From Pantoea allii (GTDB taxonomy: Bacteria; Pseudomonadota; Gammaproteobacteria; Enterobacterales; Enterobacteriaceae), in NCBI RefSeq assembly GCF_002307475.1, contig NZ_NTMH01000040.1:620001-684000 (forward strand): a stretch of DNA of 64,000 bases. Reading direction: 5' to 3'. This document shows, one piece after another, positions 17,688-26,186 of the stretch. Numbering within the stretch: position 1 is the stretch's first letter; every line of letters begins with the position of its first letter. The translations under genes were made by a program, and so were the position numbers. A model generated the notes under the pieces. The model ran no database searches. It was given only the letters and a program-made list of their open reading frames with translations, and was not told where the DNA came from.

Positions 17688-18740
17688 TCACCCTTTCACC
17701 AATAGTGGGGGGATTTCAATCGTTCCTGAAGATACTTCTCCGGTATCAATGATTTTAAAAACAGCATCCAGCATTGCCGGTACATCCTGACGAATCATAG
17801 AAATATTATGCCCAAGCAGTGATACAAACGGATCCCAGTCAAAACAGCCCAATGGCGGTTGTTTTTTGTTAATCAGTCCACGCTGCGCCAGCCAACCTAC
17901 CACGCCTTCGAGAGAGATAGTTGAATTAATAAAGATACCCGGCAGGTGAATTTCACTATTATCAAAAGCATCTTCCAGGGTCAGGGCAATGTTGCCGAGA
18001 GAATAGCCTCTTACCAGCAGGTTTTCTTCCGGCACGCAGAGTCCATGGGCTGCATGAGCATCAATAAACCCCCTGAGACGCTCAGCAGTATTATGATCTG
18101 TTTTACGCCCCCCAATAAAGTACAGGGGTGATGTTGTACCGTAACGGGCAGTACTCTGAGCCAGAATGGTTTCAGTTAATTTTTTTGCGCCAGTATAATT
18201 ATCAGAGATAATCGACGGAGCCAGTGTCCCGGGTAAGTCGAGATTAATTACAGGCACTCCTGCCTGCTGACAAAGCCCGGTGATTTTGTCCGGAAAGGTC
18301 GCCCCGGTAGCCACAATCCAGTCCACCTGCCACGAAAGCATAACCCGGGCTGCTTCCAGCTCCAGTTCTGGATCCCTGCGAGTACAGGTAATAATCGGCA
18401 GCATATTGCGCTCTCGTGCCATTTCTTCAAAGCGCTCGGCTATCGAACCAAAGTAGCGGTTATCGTACCTGGGAACCAGCATACCAATAACGTTGGATTT
18501 TTGGCTACGAAGCAGGCTTGCCTGCCGATTCAGCGCATAGCCCTGCTCTTCGGCAATTTTTTTTACCCTGTCCGCCAGTGATTTACTGATCCGCCGTTTT
18601 TCCCAGCTCCCGTTCAAAATTGCGCTCACGGCACTAGCCGATACGCCGGTAAGTTTCGCCAGATCATAGATAGTCGTTTTCTTGATTTTTTCTGTTCGTG
18701 TCACAAATCCAACCCCATTTTTTTGAAGACTCTTGCCCAC
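17688..18740 (-). CDS. LacI-family regulator of the ribitol genes
   Basis: A 350-residue repressor with helix-turn-helix TTIYDLAKLTGVSASAVSAILNG near residue 21 and an effector domain (VIGMLVPRYDNRYFG, DWIVATGA, FIGGRKTD, GCFDWDPF). Divergent from rbtD with a 122-base gap, so it is most likely the ribitol operon repressor; this is inference from position. The frame begins at GTG 18740 without a clear ribosome site. A GTG at 18701 (VTRTEKIKK), after GGGGTTGG, is an equally plausible start that gives a standard-length N-terminus. Confidence 0.85.
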   Translation of the reverse strand: MGKSLQKNGVGFVTRTEKIKKTTIYDLAKLTGVSASAVSAILNGSWEKRRISKSLADRVKKIAEEQGYALNRQASLLRSQKSNVIGMLVPRYDNRYFGSIAERFEEMARERNMLPIITCTRRDPELELEAARVMLSWQVDWIVATGATFPDKITGLCQQAGVPVINLDLPGTLAPSIISDNYTGAKKLTETILAQSTARYGTTSPLYFIGGRKTDHNTAERLRGFIDAHAAHGLCVPEENLLVRGYSLGNIALTLEDAFDNSEIHLPGIFINSTISLEGVVGWLAQRGLINKKQPPLGCFDWDPFVSLLGHNISMIRQDVPAMLDAVFKIIDTGEVSSGTIEIPPLLVKG

Positions 18741-18790
18741 TTTTTTTTAAAGTGATACCACAGCTTCATCGGTTGAGCGAGTAAAAAACA

Positions 18791-18826
18791 GTACGCCCCC
18801 GGTTTTTGCACCCTTAATGGGCGTAC
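18791..18826. promoter_or_regulatory. Candidate operator in the regulator-rbtD gap
   Basis: Perfect inverted repeat GTACGCCC / GGGCGTAC with a 20-base spacer, in the short divergent promoter region between the LacI-type regulator and rbtD. It could bind two repressor half-sites or form a hairpin in the rbtD leader. Not a classical LacI-family 14-mer. Confidence 0.35.
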
Positions 18827-18862
18827 AGAAACCTGATTTTTGACATATAAAAGGATTATAAA

Positions 18863-19612
18863 ATGACCTCATCAAATTCATCCATTACTACTTCCCTTGA
18901 AGGTAAGGTGGCTGCCATTACCGGTGCAGCTTCCGGCATCGGTCTGGCCTGTGCAAAAACATTGCTGGCCGCAGGTGCAAAAGTTGTTCTCATCGATCGC
19001 GACGGCGAAAAGCTGAGCAAGCTGGTTACTGAACTGGGCGACAACGCATTTGCCCTGCAGGTTGATTTAATGAAACCGGAGCAGATTGACAATATGCTTT
19101 CCGACATTATTAACCTGACTGGGCGTCTGGATATTTTCCATGCCAATGCAGGGGCCTATGTTGGCGGACCCGTAGCGGAAGGCGATCCTGATGTCTGGGA
19201 TCGGGTGCTCTGTCTGAACATTAATGCTGCTTTCCGTTGCGTCCGCGCAGTCCTGCCTGAAATGATCAAACAAAAATCTGGTGACATCATCTTTACCAGT
19301 TCTATTGCCGGCGTTGTTCCTGTTATCTGGGAACCTATTTATGCCGCATCTAAATTTGCCGTGCAGGCGTTTGTGCACACCACGCGTCGTCAGGTTGCAC
19401 AGTACGGCGTTCGTGTCGGGGCGGTGCTGCCGGGTCCTGTGGTAACGGCTCTGCTTGATGACTGGCCGAAAGCCAAAATGGACGAAGCACTAGCTAATGG
19501 CAGCCTGATGCAACCAACTGAAGTTGCAGAATCCGTATTGTTTATGGTGACACGCTCTAAAGGAGTCACCGTACGCGATTTAGTCATTCTGCCAAACAGT
19601 GTCGACCTCTGA
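18863..19612 (+). CDS. rbtD: Ribitol 2-dehydrogenase
   Basis: NAD-dependent SDR that oxidises ribitol to D-ribulose. The 249-residue protein reads almost like Klebsiella RbtD as I remember it: [53 protein letters not shown] (Y-x-x-x-K) and the C-terminal [27 protein letters not shown] precedes the start. It is followed after 48 bases by a pentulose kinase, together converting ribitol to D-ribulose-5-phosphate. Confidence 0.93.
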   Translation: MTSSNSSITTSLEGKVAAITGAASGIGLACAKTLLAAGAKVVLIDRDGEKLSKLVTELGDNAFALQVDLMKPEQIDNMLSDIINLTGRLDIFHANAGAYVGGPVAEGDPDVWDRVLCLNINAAFRCVRAVLPEMIKQKSGDIIFTSSIAGVVPVIWEPIYAASKFAVQAFVHTTRRQVAQYGVRVGAVLPGPVVTALLDDWPKAKMDEALANGSLMQPTEVAESVLFMVTRSKGVTVRDLVILPNSVDL

Positions 19613-19660
19613 GCCAGGCATAGCCGGCAAACAGCAACAATTTTTTCAGGTGAAGAAAGT

Positions 19661-21271
19661 ATGAATAACGAGAATAAAGCGGTTATTGGCATCGATGTCG
19701 GTTCAGGTAGCGTTCGTGCAGGCATCTTCGATTTGGAGGGCAGGCTACTGACGCATGCTGTTCAGAAAATTAATGTCTTTCGCCGTTCAGGCAACCGCGT
19801 GGAGCAGTCCAGCACAGAAATCTGGCAGGCGATTTGCCATTGCGTCAGACAATCCCTTGAAACGACCGGAATACGCGCTGAAAACGTGGCAGGACTGGGT
19901 TTTGATGCGACCTGCTCTCTGGTTGTGGTCGGTGAAAATGGCCGCCCACTCGCCACCAGTGCTGACGGTAATGCCGATCAAAATGTCATCGTATGGATGG
20001 ATCACCGGGCGACCCGGCAGGCAGAAAGAATCAATGCCACCCAACATTCTGTACTGAAATATGTGGGGGGGAAAATTTCACCGGAGATGGAAACACCCAA
20101 AATTCTCTGGCTGAAAGAAAATCGCCGCGAGGTTTACGATAACGCCTGGCAATTTTTCGACCTGGCAGACTATCTGACCTGGCGCGCTACAGGCGATCTG
20201 ACGCGCTCCATTTGTACCGTCACCTGCAAATGGACATGGCTTGCCCATGAAAACCGATGGGACCCTGACTACTTCCGTACGATTGGACTGGGCGATTTGG
20301 CTGATGAAGATTTCAGACGTATCGGCCAAAAAATGTCCGCGCCAGGTATGCCTTGTGGTGATGGTCTGACTGAAGACGCGGCCCGTGAAATGGGACTGTT
20401 GGTCGGTACTCCGGTTGCCATTGGCATGATTGATGCGCATGCGGGAGGGATCGGTACGGTCGGCGTTGCTGGCGGGGCATTAAGCAATCTGGCCTATGTC
20501 TTCGGTACCTCTTCCTGCACCATGACCAGCACCCGGGAGGCGGTTGCCGTACCAGGCGTGTGGGGGCCTTACTACTCTGCAATGGTTCCCGGTTACTGGC
20601 TGAATGAAGGTGGTCAAAGCTCTGCGGGGGCAGCAATAGATCAACTAGTGGCGATGCACCCTATAGGGGCTAAAGCAACGGAAATGGCCGCGAAAGCAGG
20701 CATATCATTACCGGTATTTCTCGCCAATCTGGCGCAGGAGAAATCTGTGACGACTTCTGCTGCCGTTGAGCTGGCTGAAGGCATTTATGTTGTGCCTGAA
20801 TTTCTGGGAAATCGCGCGCCGTTCGCCGACCCACATGCCCGCGCCATCATTGCCGGACTGGGGATGGAACGCGATCTGGATAGTCTGGTTGCGCTTTATG
20901 TCGCCGGCCTTTGTGGTATCGGCTATGGCCTGCGCCAGATCGTCGATACACAAGAAGCACAGGGCATAAAAACGGACAGCATCGTCATTAGCGGCGGGGC
21001 TGGACGTCATCCACTGGTGCGTCAGATTCTGGCAGATGCATGCGAATTACCGGTCATCTCAACCACGTGCAGCGAACCCGTTCTGCTTGGTTCTGCCATT
21101 CTGGGGGCCGTGGCAGCAAATATTGCACCATCCGTCGTAAGTGCGATGAAACAATTTACTCATAAAGATCAGTCTTATTTGGTAAGCGAAACGTACCGCG
21201 CAACCCATCAGCGTCGCTATGAAAAGTACCAGCGCTTACAGCAAACGGCCAGAATGCTTCAGACGTCATAA
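19661..21271 (+). CDS. rbtK: D-ribulokinase (FGGY family)
   Basis: Phosphorylates D-ribulose to D-ribulose-5-phosphate, which enters the pentose phosphate pathway. The 536-residue length equals the family. The N-terminal ATPase phosphate-1 motif is VIGIDVGSGSVRAGIFD, WMDHRAT is the substrate region, and GGAGRHPLVRQILAD is the adenosine motif. Downstream of rbtD and sharing its operon, hence the D-ribulose assignment. GTGAAGAAAGT precedes ATG 19661. A hairpin (CAGGGG / CCCCTG, 21296-21322) lies between it and the remains of the transporter gene. Confidence 0.9.
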   Translation: MNNENKAVIGIDVGSGSVRAGIFDLEGRLLTHAVQKINVFRRSGNRVEQSSTEIWQAICHCVRQSLETTGIRAENVAGLGFDATCSLVVVGENGRPLATSADGNADQNVIVWMDHRATRQAERINATQHSVLKYVGGKISPEMETPKILWLKENRREVYDNAWQFFDLADYLTWRATGDLTRSICTVTCKWTWLAHENRWDPDYFRTIGLGDLADEDFRRIGQKMSAPGMPCGDGLTEDAAREMGLLVGTPVAIGMIDAHAGGIGTVGVAGGALSNLAYVFGTSSCTMTSTREAVAVPGVWGPYYSAMVPGYWLNEGGQSSAGAAIDQLVAMHPIGAKATEMAAKAGISLPVFLANLAQEKSVTTSAAVELAEGIYVVPEFLGNRAPFADPHARAIIAGLGMERDLDSLVALYVAGLCGIGYGLRQIVDTQEAQGIKTDSIVISGGAGRHPLVRQILADACELPVISTTCSEPVLLGSAILGAVAANIAPSVVSAMKQFTHKDQSYLVSETYRATHQRRYEKYQRLQQTARMLQTS

Positions 21272-21344
21272 TCAGTAATGACATCCTTATAACATCAGGG
21301 GCCGGAATAAACGGGACCCCTGCACCCTACAAACAGAGGTTATT

Positions 21345-21383
21345 ATGTCCTAAAGTAATAAACAGTGGATGGGGTTACAAAAT
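21345..21383 (+). pseudogene. rbtT: Ribitol transporter gene, only the first ~12 codons left
   Basis: AGAGGTTATT-ATG is a strong start signal. The codons read M-S-stop-S-N-K-Q-W-M-G-L-Q before the IS end. This resembles the start of the Klebsiella ribitol/D-arabinitol transporters (MS-x-NNKQWYGL, from memory), and a transporter gene belongs in this place in the rbt operon. Codon 3 is TAA, and the IS begins at about 21384. The gene is thus doubly dead. Confidence 0.6.
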
Positions 21384-21401
21384 TGAATCGCCACGGATAA
21401 T

Positions 21402-22280
21402 CTAGACACTTTCGAGTCGTTGGTAATACTGGTTTTCATATTCTGCCGGCGACATCTGATCGCCAGAACCATGCCGACGCTTACTGTTATAAAACATTTC
21501 GTAGTATTCAAAAATATCGCTGCGGGCTTCTTCCCGCGTTCCGTAGATCTTTTTCTTTATCCGTTCACGCTTCAGCAACTGGAAAAAGCTTTCTGCAACC
21601 GCATTATCATGGCAATTACCGCGATGGCTCATGCTGCTTTCCAGGCCGTGTGATTTCAGGAACGATTGTGTACTGACTGCCCTGACCCGAGCGAACCAGC
21701 ACCTGTTTTTGGGGATTACGCCGCCATACAGCCATCAGCAATGCGTTCAGGACAATGTCCTTTGTCATCCGGGGTTGCATTGACCAGCCGATAATTTTGC
21801 GTGAGAACAGATCAACAACCACGGCAAGATACAGCCAGCCTTCGTGAGTCCTGATATAGGTTATGTCCGTTACGCAACGCTCATCCGGAGTACCCGGATT
21901 GAACTGTCGCTGGAGCCTGTTGGGCGACACGATACTGGCCTCGCTTTTACGTGCCTGCGGGCTTCGGTATCCGACCTGAGCTTTTATCCCGGCAGGTTTC
22001 ATAAGTCGCCAGACTTTGTTGACTCCGCAATGTTGCCCGCTGTCCCGCAGATCCAGGTGGATCTTGCGATAAACACAGACGCATCCCGATTCCAGCCAGA
22101 ACTGTTTGATCTGTCCCGTCAGTCTCAGGTCTACCTGATAGCGTTGTGAATGCAGTTGCTGAAGCCAGGCGTAAAAGCCACTTGGATGAACATCCAGCAA
22201 CCGACAGAGCAGGCGAACAGGCCAGCTACCGGTGTTGTCACGGATAAAGACGTACCTCAGTCGGACAGCTTTGCGAAGTA
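21402..22280 (-). pseudogene. IS3-family transposase OrfB, broken
   Basis: Integrase core of the DDE type: LLDVHPSGFYAWL, VTDITYIRTHEGWLYLAVVVDLFSRKIIGW (first Asp region), VLVRSGQGSQYT (second Asp expected here as HSDQGSQYT; Gly replaces it). After SQYT a short deletion shifts the frame, and the C-terminal part (RGNCHDNAVAESFFQLLKRE, with the catalytic Glu) continues in another frame down to 21402. Inactive. Confidence 0.8.
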
Positions 22281-22534
22281 CGTCGTGGTTTTTTTAATAT
22301 GTCCCGTTCGTCGGTAACCTGCTTCAGTTCTTTCTGGAGACGGCGGATCCCGGCCTGAGCATCTGACGGTTCTTTATTAGTGGATGAGTCCGGAACATAC
22401 TTCTTTATCCAGGCGTAAAGGCTGTGAGTGGTGATATCGAGACGTGTTGCAACGCTGGAAACAGAATGACCACGATCGACAACCTGTTTGACTGCTTCAA
22501 TTTTAAACTCTTCGGGATAACGCTTACCACTCAT
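22238..22534 (-). CDS. IS3-family transposase OrfA
   Basis: Helix-turn-helix DNA-binding subunit (MSGKRYPEEFKIEAVKQVVD, RGHSVSSVATRLDI, HSLYAWIKKY) ending in the leucine-zipper region RRLQKELKQVTDERDILKK. The A7 run just after DIL is where a -1 shift would fuse it to OrfB. In the zero frame it ends PRRTSQSCPTEVRLYP. Start 22534 (ATG) follows GAGAGGTGCCC. Confidence 0.8.
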   Translation of the reverse strand: MSGKRYPEEFKIEAVKQVVDRGHSVSSVATRLDITTHSLYAWIKKYVPDSSTNKEPSDAQAGIRRLQKELKQVTDERDILKKPRRTSQSCPTEVRLYP

Positions 22535-22594
22535 GGGCACCTCTCTTTAAGCCATCTTAAATGACTCTGAGGTGTCTGTTAAACCTGTGGCGAT

Positions 22595-23647
22595 TTATTG
22601 TGCCTCAATAGCATCAGGTCGATAACCCATTTCGTTCAAACGGGTACTGCCTGTGGTTCGTGTTGCATGTGGGCTATACGTTCCGCTCCAGCCGAGGTTT
22701 TTCAGTAGCTGGCGCAGTGAGTGCGGTGTCATCGGGCCACGCGGGTTATCTCGCCCCGGGAAGATATGCTGTTGATGCCCGGTTAATCCCTGTAGTGTTC
22801 TGAGCATGTTGACCGCTTGTGAGAGAAGGGGAATAACATGTTCTCTGCGAGCTTTCATGCGCGCAGCCGGAATGGTCCACAGTGCATTACCAAGATCGAA
22901 TTCTGCCCATTCAACCTCGGTGGCTTCGGCTGGTCGCGCCAGCGTCCACCACATCAGCCACATGCAATAGTTAACCTGATACGAGCCACGGCTGTTATCA
23001 AAACAGCTTAATAGCTTCCCGATTTGCTGAGGATTTAGTGCCTGTTTGTGCTGTGTCTTATTAGCCGGAAGGGCCTTGCGCACAGGCCAGACAGGATCAC
23101 TATCAGCTCTAAGTGTCGCTACTGCCAACTCGAAAACCGATGAAATGGTTCTACGTGCTTCAGCGGCAACAGTCGGAGCGCCGCGCTTAGCCGTTTCCTG
23201 AAGAATTTTAAGAATGTGATGCGGGGTGATTTCCCTGATAGGAAGTTTGCCGATGGCGGGGAAAACTACACGCTCAAGCATATCAAGGCGGCGAGTTTTG
23301 GTGATTTCAGCCCAGTCTTTCATCTGCAACCACTCTTTGGCGACTAGCTCAAAGGTGTTGGATGCGTCATTGACCTTGCGGATCTTATCTAACTGGCGAG
23401 CCTGAGTAGGGCTAACTCCATTCGCGACTTGTTTACGCGCTTGCTCGCATTTCTCGCGAGCTTCGGCAAGTTTAACCGTCGGGTACTCACCCAGCGCAAA
23501 CATGCTGGATTTACCGTTAAGTTTAAACCGATAGCGCCACGCCTTTTTGCCATTAGGTTTAACTTCAAGGTATAAGCCATTGAAATCGTTGAGACGATAG
23601 AGCTTTTCTTTCGCTTTTGCTGTGCGGCATTGAGTATCAGTGAGCAT
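22595..23647 (-). pseudogene. P4-type tyrosine integrase, 3'-truncated by the IS
   Basis: A 350-residue remainder of a roughly 400-residue integrase. The N-terminal DUF4102-type arm-binding domain (LTDTQCRTAKAKEKLYRLNDFNGLYLEV), core-binding domain and most of the catalytic domain are present, with Arg in LARPAEATEVEW and H-x-x-R in HATRTTGSTRL. The stop codon TAA is supplied by the end of the IS immediately after EAQ, so the second His/Trp and the nucleophilic Tyr are lost. It lies next to the 3' end of ychF, as expected for an integrase at an island boundary. Confidence 0.85.
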
Positions 23648-23777
23648 AACGATTCCTTGTATATTTATTATACCGTTATTGTACTCACTAAAAATAAAGA
23701 TGGAAGTTTGATGTACTCACCTGCGTACTCATTTTTGACTGCGCTTCTACGAAATCATTTGAGACGCTATGAAACGA

Positions 23778-23801
23778 AAATCCACGCAAGTGCGTGGATT
23801 T
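23778..23801 (-). terminator. Rho-independent terminator after ychF (bidirectional)
   Basis: Perfect 11-bp stem AAATCCACGCA / TGCGTGGATTT around two bases, followed by TTTTCGTTT on the minus strand (downstream of ychF) and by TTTAATCATTTTTT on the plus strand. Confidence 0.85.
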
Positions 23802-23860
23802 AATCATTTTTTGTGAAACTCATGAGATTCAATGAAGCCTCATGAGACAACACATTTTAT

Positions 23861-24952
23861 TTAGACGTTAAACAAAAAGTTCATCACGTCGCCATCTTTA
23901 ACAATGTACTCTTTCCCTTCTGAGCGCATTTTTCCAGCTTCTTTCGCACCTTGCTCGCCCTTATAGGCAATAAAGTCTTCAAACGCGATAGTCTGCGCGC
24001 GAATAAAGCCTTTCTCAAAGTCGGTATGGATTTTACCGGCCGCCTGCGGCGCGGTGGCACCGACAGGGATGGTCCATGCCCGAACTTCTTTCACGCCAGC
24101 GGTGAAATAGGTTTGCAGGTTCAGCAGGGAATAACCGGCGCGAATCACGCGGTTCAGACCTGGCTCTTCAATGCCCAGCTCGGCCATAAACTCATCGCGA
24201 TCTTCATCTTCCAGCTCGGCGATGTCGGACTCCACGGCGGCACAAACCGGCACGACCACCGAGCCTTCTTTCTCGGCGATTTCGCGCACTTTATCCAGGT
24301 ACGGGTTGTTCTCAAAACCGTCTTCGTTGACGTTGGCGATATACATGGTCGGCTTCAGCGTCAGGAAGCTCAGGTAGCGCAGGGCGGCTTTGTCTTCTTC
24401 CGTCAGATCCAGCGCACGCAGCATACCGGCGTTTTCTAAATGCGGCAGGCATTTTTCCAGGGCGGCCTGCTCAGCCTTGGCGTCTTTGTCGCCACCTTTG
24501 GCTTTTTTCTGTACGCGCTGTAAAGCACGTTCACAGGTATCCAGATCTGCCAGCGCCAGCTCGGTATTGATGGTCTCAATATCATCCGCCGGATCGACCT
24601 TATTATTTACGTGAATAATATTGTCGTTCTCAAAGCAGCGCACCACGTGACCAATCGCTTCGGTCTCACGGATGTTGGTCAGGAACTGGTTGCCCAGGCC
24701 TTCACCTTTGGATGCGCCTTTCACCAGACCGGCAATATCAACGAATTCCATGGTGGTCGGTACGACACGCTGCGGCTTAACGATCTCAGACAGCTGATCC
24801 AGACGCAGGTCTGGCATAGGGACGACGCCAGTGTTGGGTTCAATTGTGCAGAAGGGGAAGTTAGCCGCTTCAATACCCGCTTTCGTCAGCGCGTTGAAAA
24901 GAGTGGATTTACCGACATTTGGCAGGCCCACGATACCGCATTTGAATCCCAT
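23861..24952 (-). CDS. ychF: Redox-responsive P-loop ATPase YchF/EngD
   Basis: A universally conserved Obg-family P-loop protein that binds ATP rather than GTP and associates with ribosomes. The 363-residue protein shows Walker [29 protein letters not shown] (switch region), NVNEDG (the N-x-x-E variant linked to ATP preference) and a C-terminal TGS domain ([21 protein letters not shown]). It lies 107 bases downstream of pth, the conserved pair. Sequence is complete and ordinary. Confidence 0.97.
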   Translation of the reverse strand: MGFKCGIVGLPNVGKSTLFNALTKAGIEAANFPFCTIEPNTGVVPMPDLRLDQLSEIVKPQRVVPTTMEFVDIAGLVKGASKGEGLGNQFLTNIRETEAIGHVVRCFENDNIIHVNNKVDPADDIETINTELALADLDTCERALQRVQKKAKGGDKDAKAEQAALEKCLPHLENAGMLRALDLTEEDKAALRYLSFLTLKPTMYIANVNEDGFENNPYLDKVREIAEKEGSVVVPVCAAVESDIAELEDEDRDEFMAELGIEEPGLNRVIRAGYSLLNLQTYFTAGVKEVRAWTIPVGATAPQAAGKIHTDFEKGFIRAQTIAFEDFIAYKGEQGAKEAGKMRSEGKEYIVKDGDVMNFLFNV

Positions 24953-25059
24953 GGTTTAGTACCCTTTATAGCTGGATGGGCAGAGCCATTAGGCAGGCTC
25001 CACCGGAAACGTAAGATAATTTTCGCGCATTATACACAGATTCGCGACAATCTGGGCGA

Positions 25060-25647
25060 TTAGACAGGCTTAAAGGCATGCAGGCGGTTCATCGCCTTGA
25101 TGCGATCTTCTTTTAGCCACAGTTCGGTGCAGCGCGCGGCCTCATCAATGGCATCATCAATCAGTTTTTGCTCGCTGGCCGGGGGCTTGCCCAACACAAA
25201 ACCGGTCACTTTATTTCGATCGCCAGGATGGCCGATGCCAATGCGCAGGCGATGAAAGTTATTGTTGTTGCCGAGCTTGCTGATGATGTCTTTCAGGCCG
25301 TTGTGACCGCCATGACCGCCGCCTTGTTTGAATTTCGCAATGCCCGGTGGCAGATCGAGTTCATCATGGGCCACTAAAATTTCCTCGGGTGCAATGCGAT
25401 AGAAGGTCGCCATGGCCGCCACGGCTTTGCCACTCAGGTTCATAAAGGTGGTCGGCACCAGCAAGCGCACGTCTTCACCGGCTAAAGCCAGTCGTGCGGT
25501 GTAGCCATAAAATTTGGCTTCTTCTTTTAACGACTGATTATGACGCTCAGCCAGCAAATCCAGATACCAGGCACCCGCGTTATGGCGCGTGGCGGCATAT
25601 TCAGCGCCGGGATTCGCCAGGCCCACAATCAGTTTTATGCTGCTCAC
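25060..25647 (-). CDS. pth: Peptidyl-tRNA hydrolase
   Basis: Cleaves peptides from tRNAs released by stalled ribosomes. The 195-residue protein has the expected catalytic set: Asn in [17 protein letters not shown], the catalytic His of the same segment, Asp in [11 protein letters not shown], and the [12 protein letters not shown] motif. Length matches E. coli Pth (194). It precedes ychF in the same direction and is divergent from ychH. Confidence 0.98.
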   Translation of the reverse strand: MSSIKLIVGLANPGAEYAATRHNAGAWYLDLLAERHNQSLKEEAKFYGYTARLALAGEDVRLLVPTTFMNLSGKAVAAMATFYRIAPEEILVAHDELDLPPGIAKFKQGGGHGGHNGLKDIISKLGNNNNFHRLRIGIGHPGDRNKVTGFVLGKPPASEQKLIDDAIDEAARCTELWLKEDRIKAMNRLHAFKPV

Positions 25648-25809
25648 AAGGAATATCCTGCTGTTATAACCAAAGGGCGATAGTTTACTGTGCCGGGACG
25701 TGGATCACAAAGACTGTGCCAGAGAATTTATTAGTGTCAGTGATTAATTATTTTTCATCTAAATCAATAAGCTGGAATAACGTGTTGGTCACAAATCATC
25801 TGGTATTTA

Positions 25810-25825
25810 TGTGATTAAGTTCACA
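25810..25825. promoter_or_regulatory. CRP binding site upstream of ychH
   Basis: TGTGATTAAGTTCACA is a perfect TGTGA-N6-TCACA palindrome, centred about 90 bases before the ychH start. E. coli ychH is known to be CRP-dependent, so this is the likely site. Confidence 0.8.
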
Positions 25826-25907
25826 AATTAGCCTGACGGCATTGCCTACACTATCAGCAGTTTAACATTGTGTGCGCTCATCCGACCGCACACACAGGAG
25901 GTGAAAG

Positions 25908-26186
25908 ATGAAACGTCATCACTCACGCATGGCAGGTAATGCCCTGATGGTCATAGGTTTAATGACCATGATTCTCGGCGTCGGTTTTTCGATTGTTAAC
26001 CAACTGCCGTCGCTTAATCTGCCGCAGATACTGGCTCAAAGTGCAATGTTCGGCATTTTCTTTGGCGCACTACTGTGGCTGGTGGGTGCCTGTATCAGCG
26101 GTCGTGAAAAAGTCGAAGATCGCTATTACTGGGTCCGTCATTACGGCGATAAACGCTGCCGCCGAACCCATCATTCGTCACATTAG
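25908..26186 (+). CDS. ychH: Stress-induced inner membrane protein YchH
   Basis: A 92-residue protein with two membrane segments (NALMVIGLMTMILGVGFSIV and MFGIFFGALLWLVGACIS) and a basic tail. Recognised as YchH, which is stress- and CRP-responsive in E. coli; its biochemical role is unknown. CAGGAGGTGAAAG precedes the start. Divergent from pth and convergent with the GGDEF gene, overlapping it by 9 bases. Confidence 0.9.
   Translation: MKRHHSRMAGNALMVIGLMTMILGVGFSIVNQLPSLNLPQILAQSAMFGIFFGALLWLVGACISGREKVEDRYYWVRHYGDKRCRRTHHSSH

Larger units (their letters stand above)
21384..22587 (-). mobile_element. IS3-family insertion sequence, defective
   Basis: About 1.2 kb with imperfect terminal inverted repeats: the left end starts TGAATCGCCACGGATAATCT and the right end (minus strand) TAAATCGCCAC...AGACACCTCAGAGTC. 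It carries orfA, an A7 slippery run at 22289-22295 for programmed frameshifting, and an orfB with DDE residues but an internal deletion. Flanks show no target duplication: rbtT lies on the left and an integrase gene on the right, so this copy looks like the product of recombination between two elements. Confidence 0.85.
10040..23860. mobile_element. Accessory region (degraded genomic island) adjoining ychF
   Basis: Between the LacI gene and ychF, conserved genes stop and are replaced by transposase remnants, two broken P4-type integrases, plasmid-like genes with stop codons, a microsatellite and a ribitol operon. Stretches of differing base composition alternate (AT-rich around 10.5-11.2 and 16.7-17.7 kb, GC-rich around 14.6-16.4 kb). 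The integrase next to ychF suggests the island entered there. Precise boundaries and attachment sites were not found. Confidence 0.6.

Noticed and set aside
10885-23761. An 11-base identity (GCTTCTACGAA) at 10885-10895 and just before the ychF terminator at about 23743-23753 as island attachment sites.
   Set aside because: Eleven-base matches are expected by chance between two 10-kb stretches, and the flanks diverge after a few more bases. Not enough for an att site claim.
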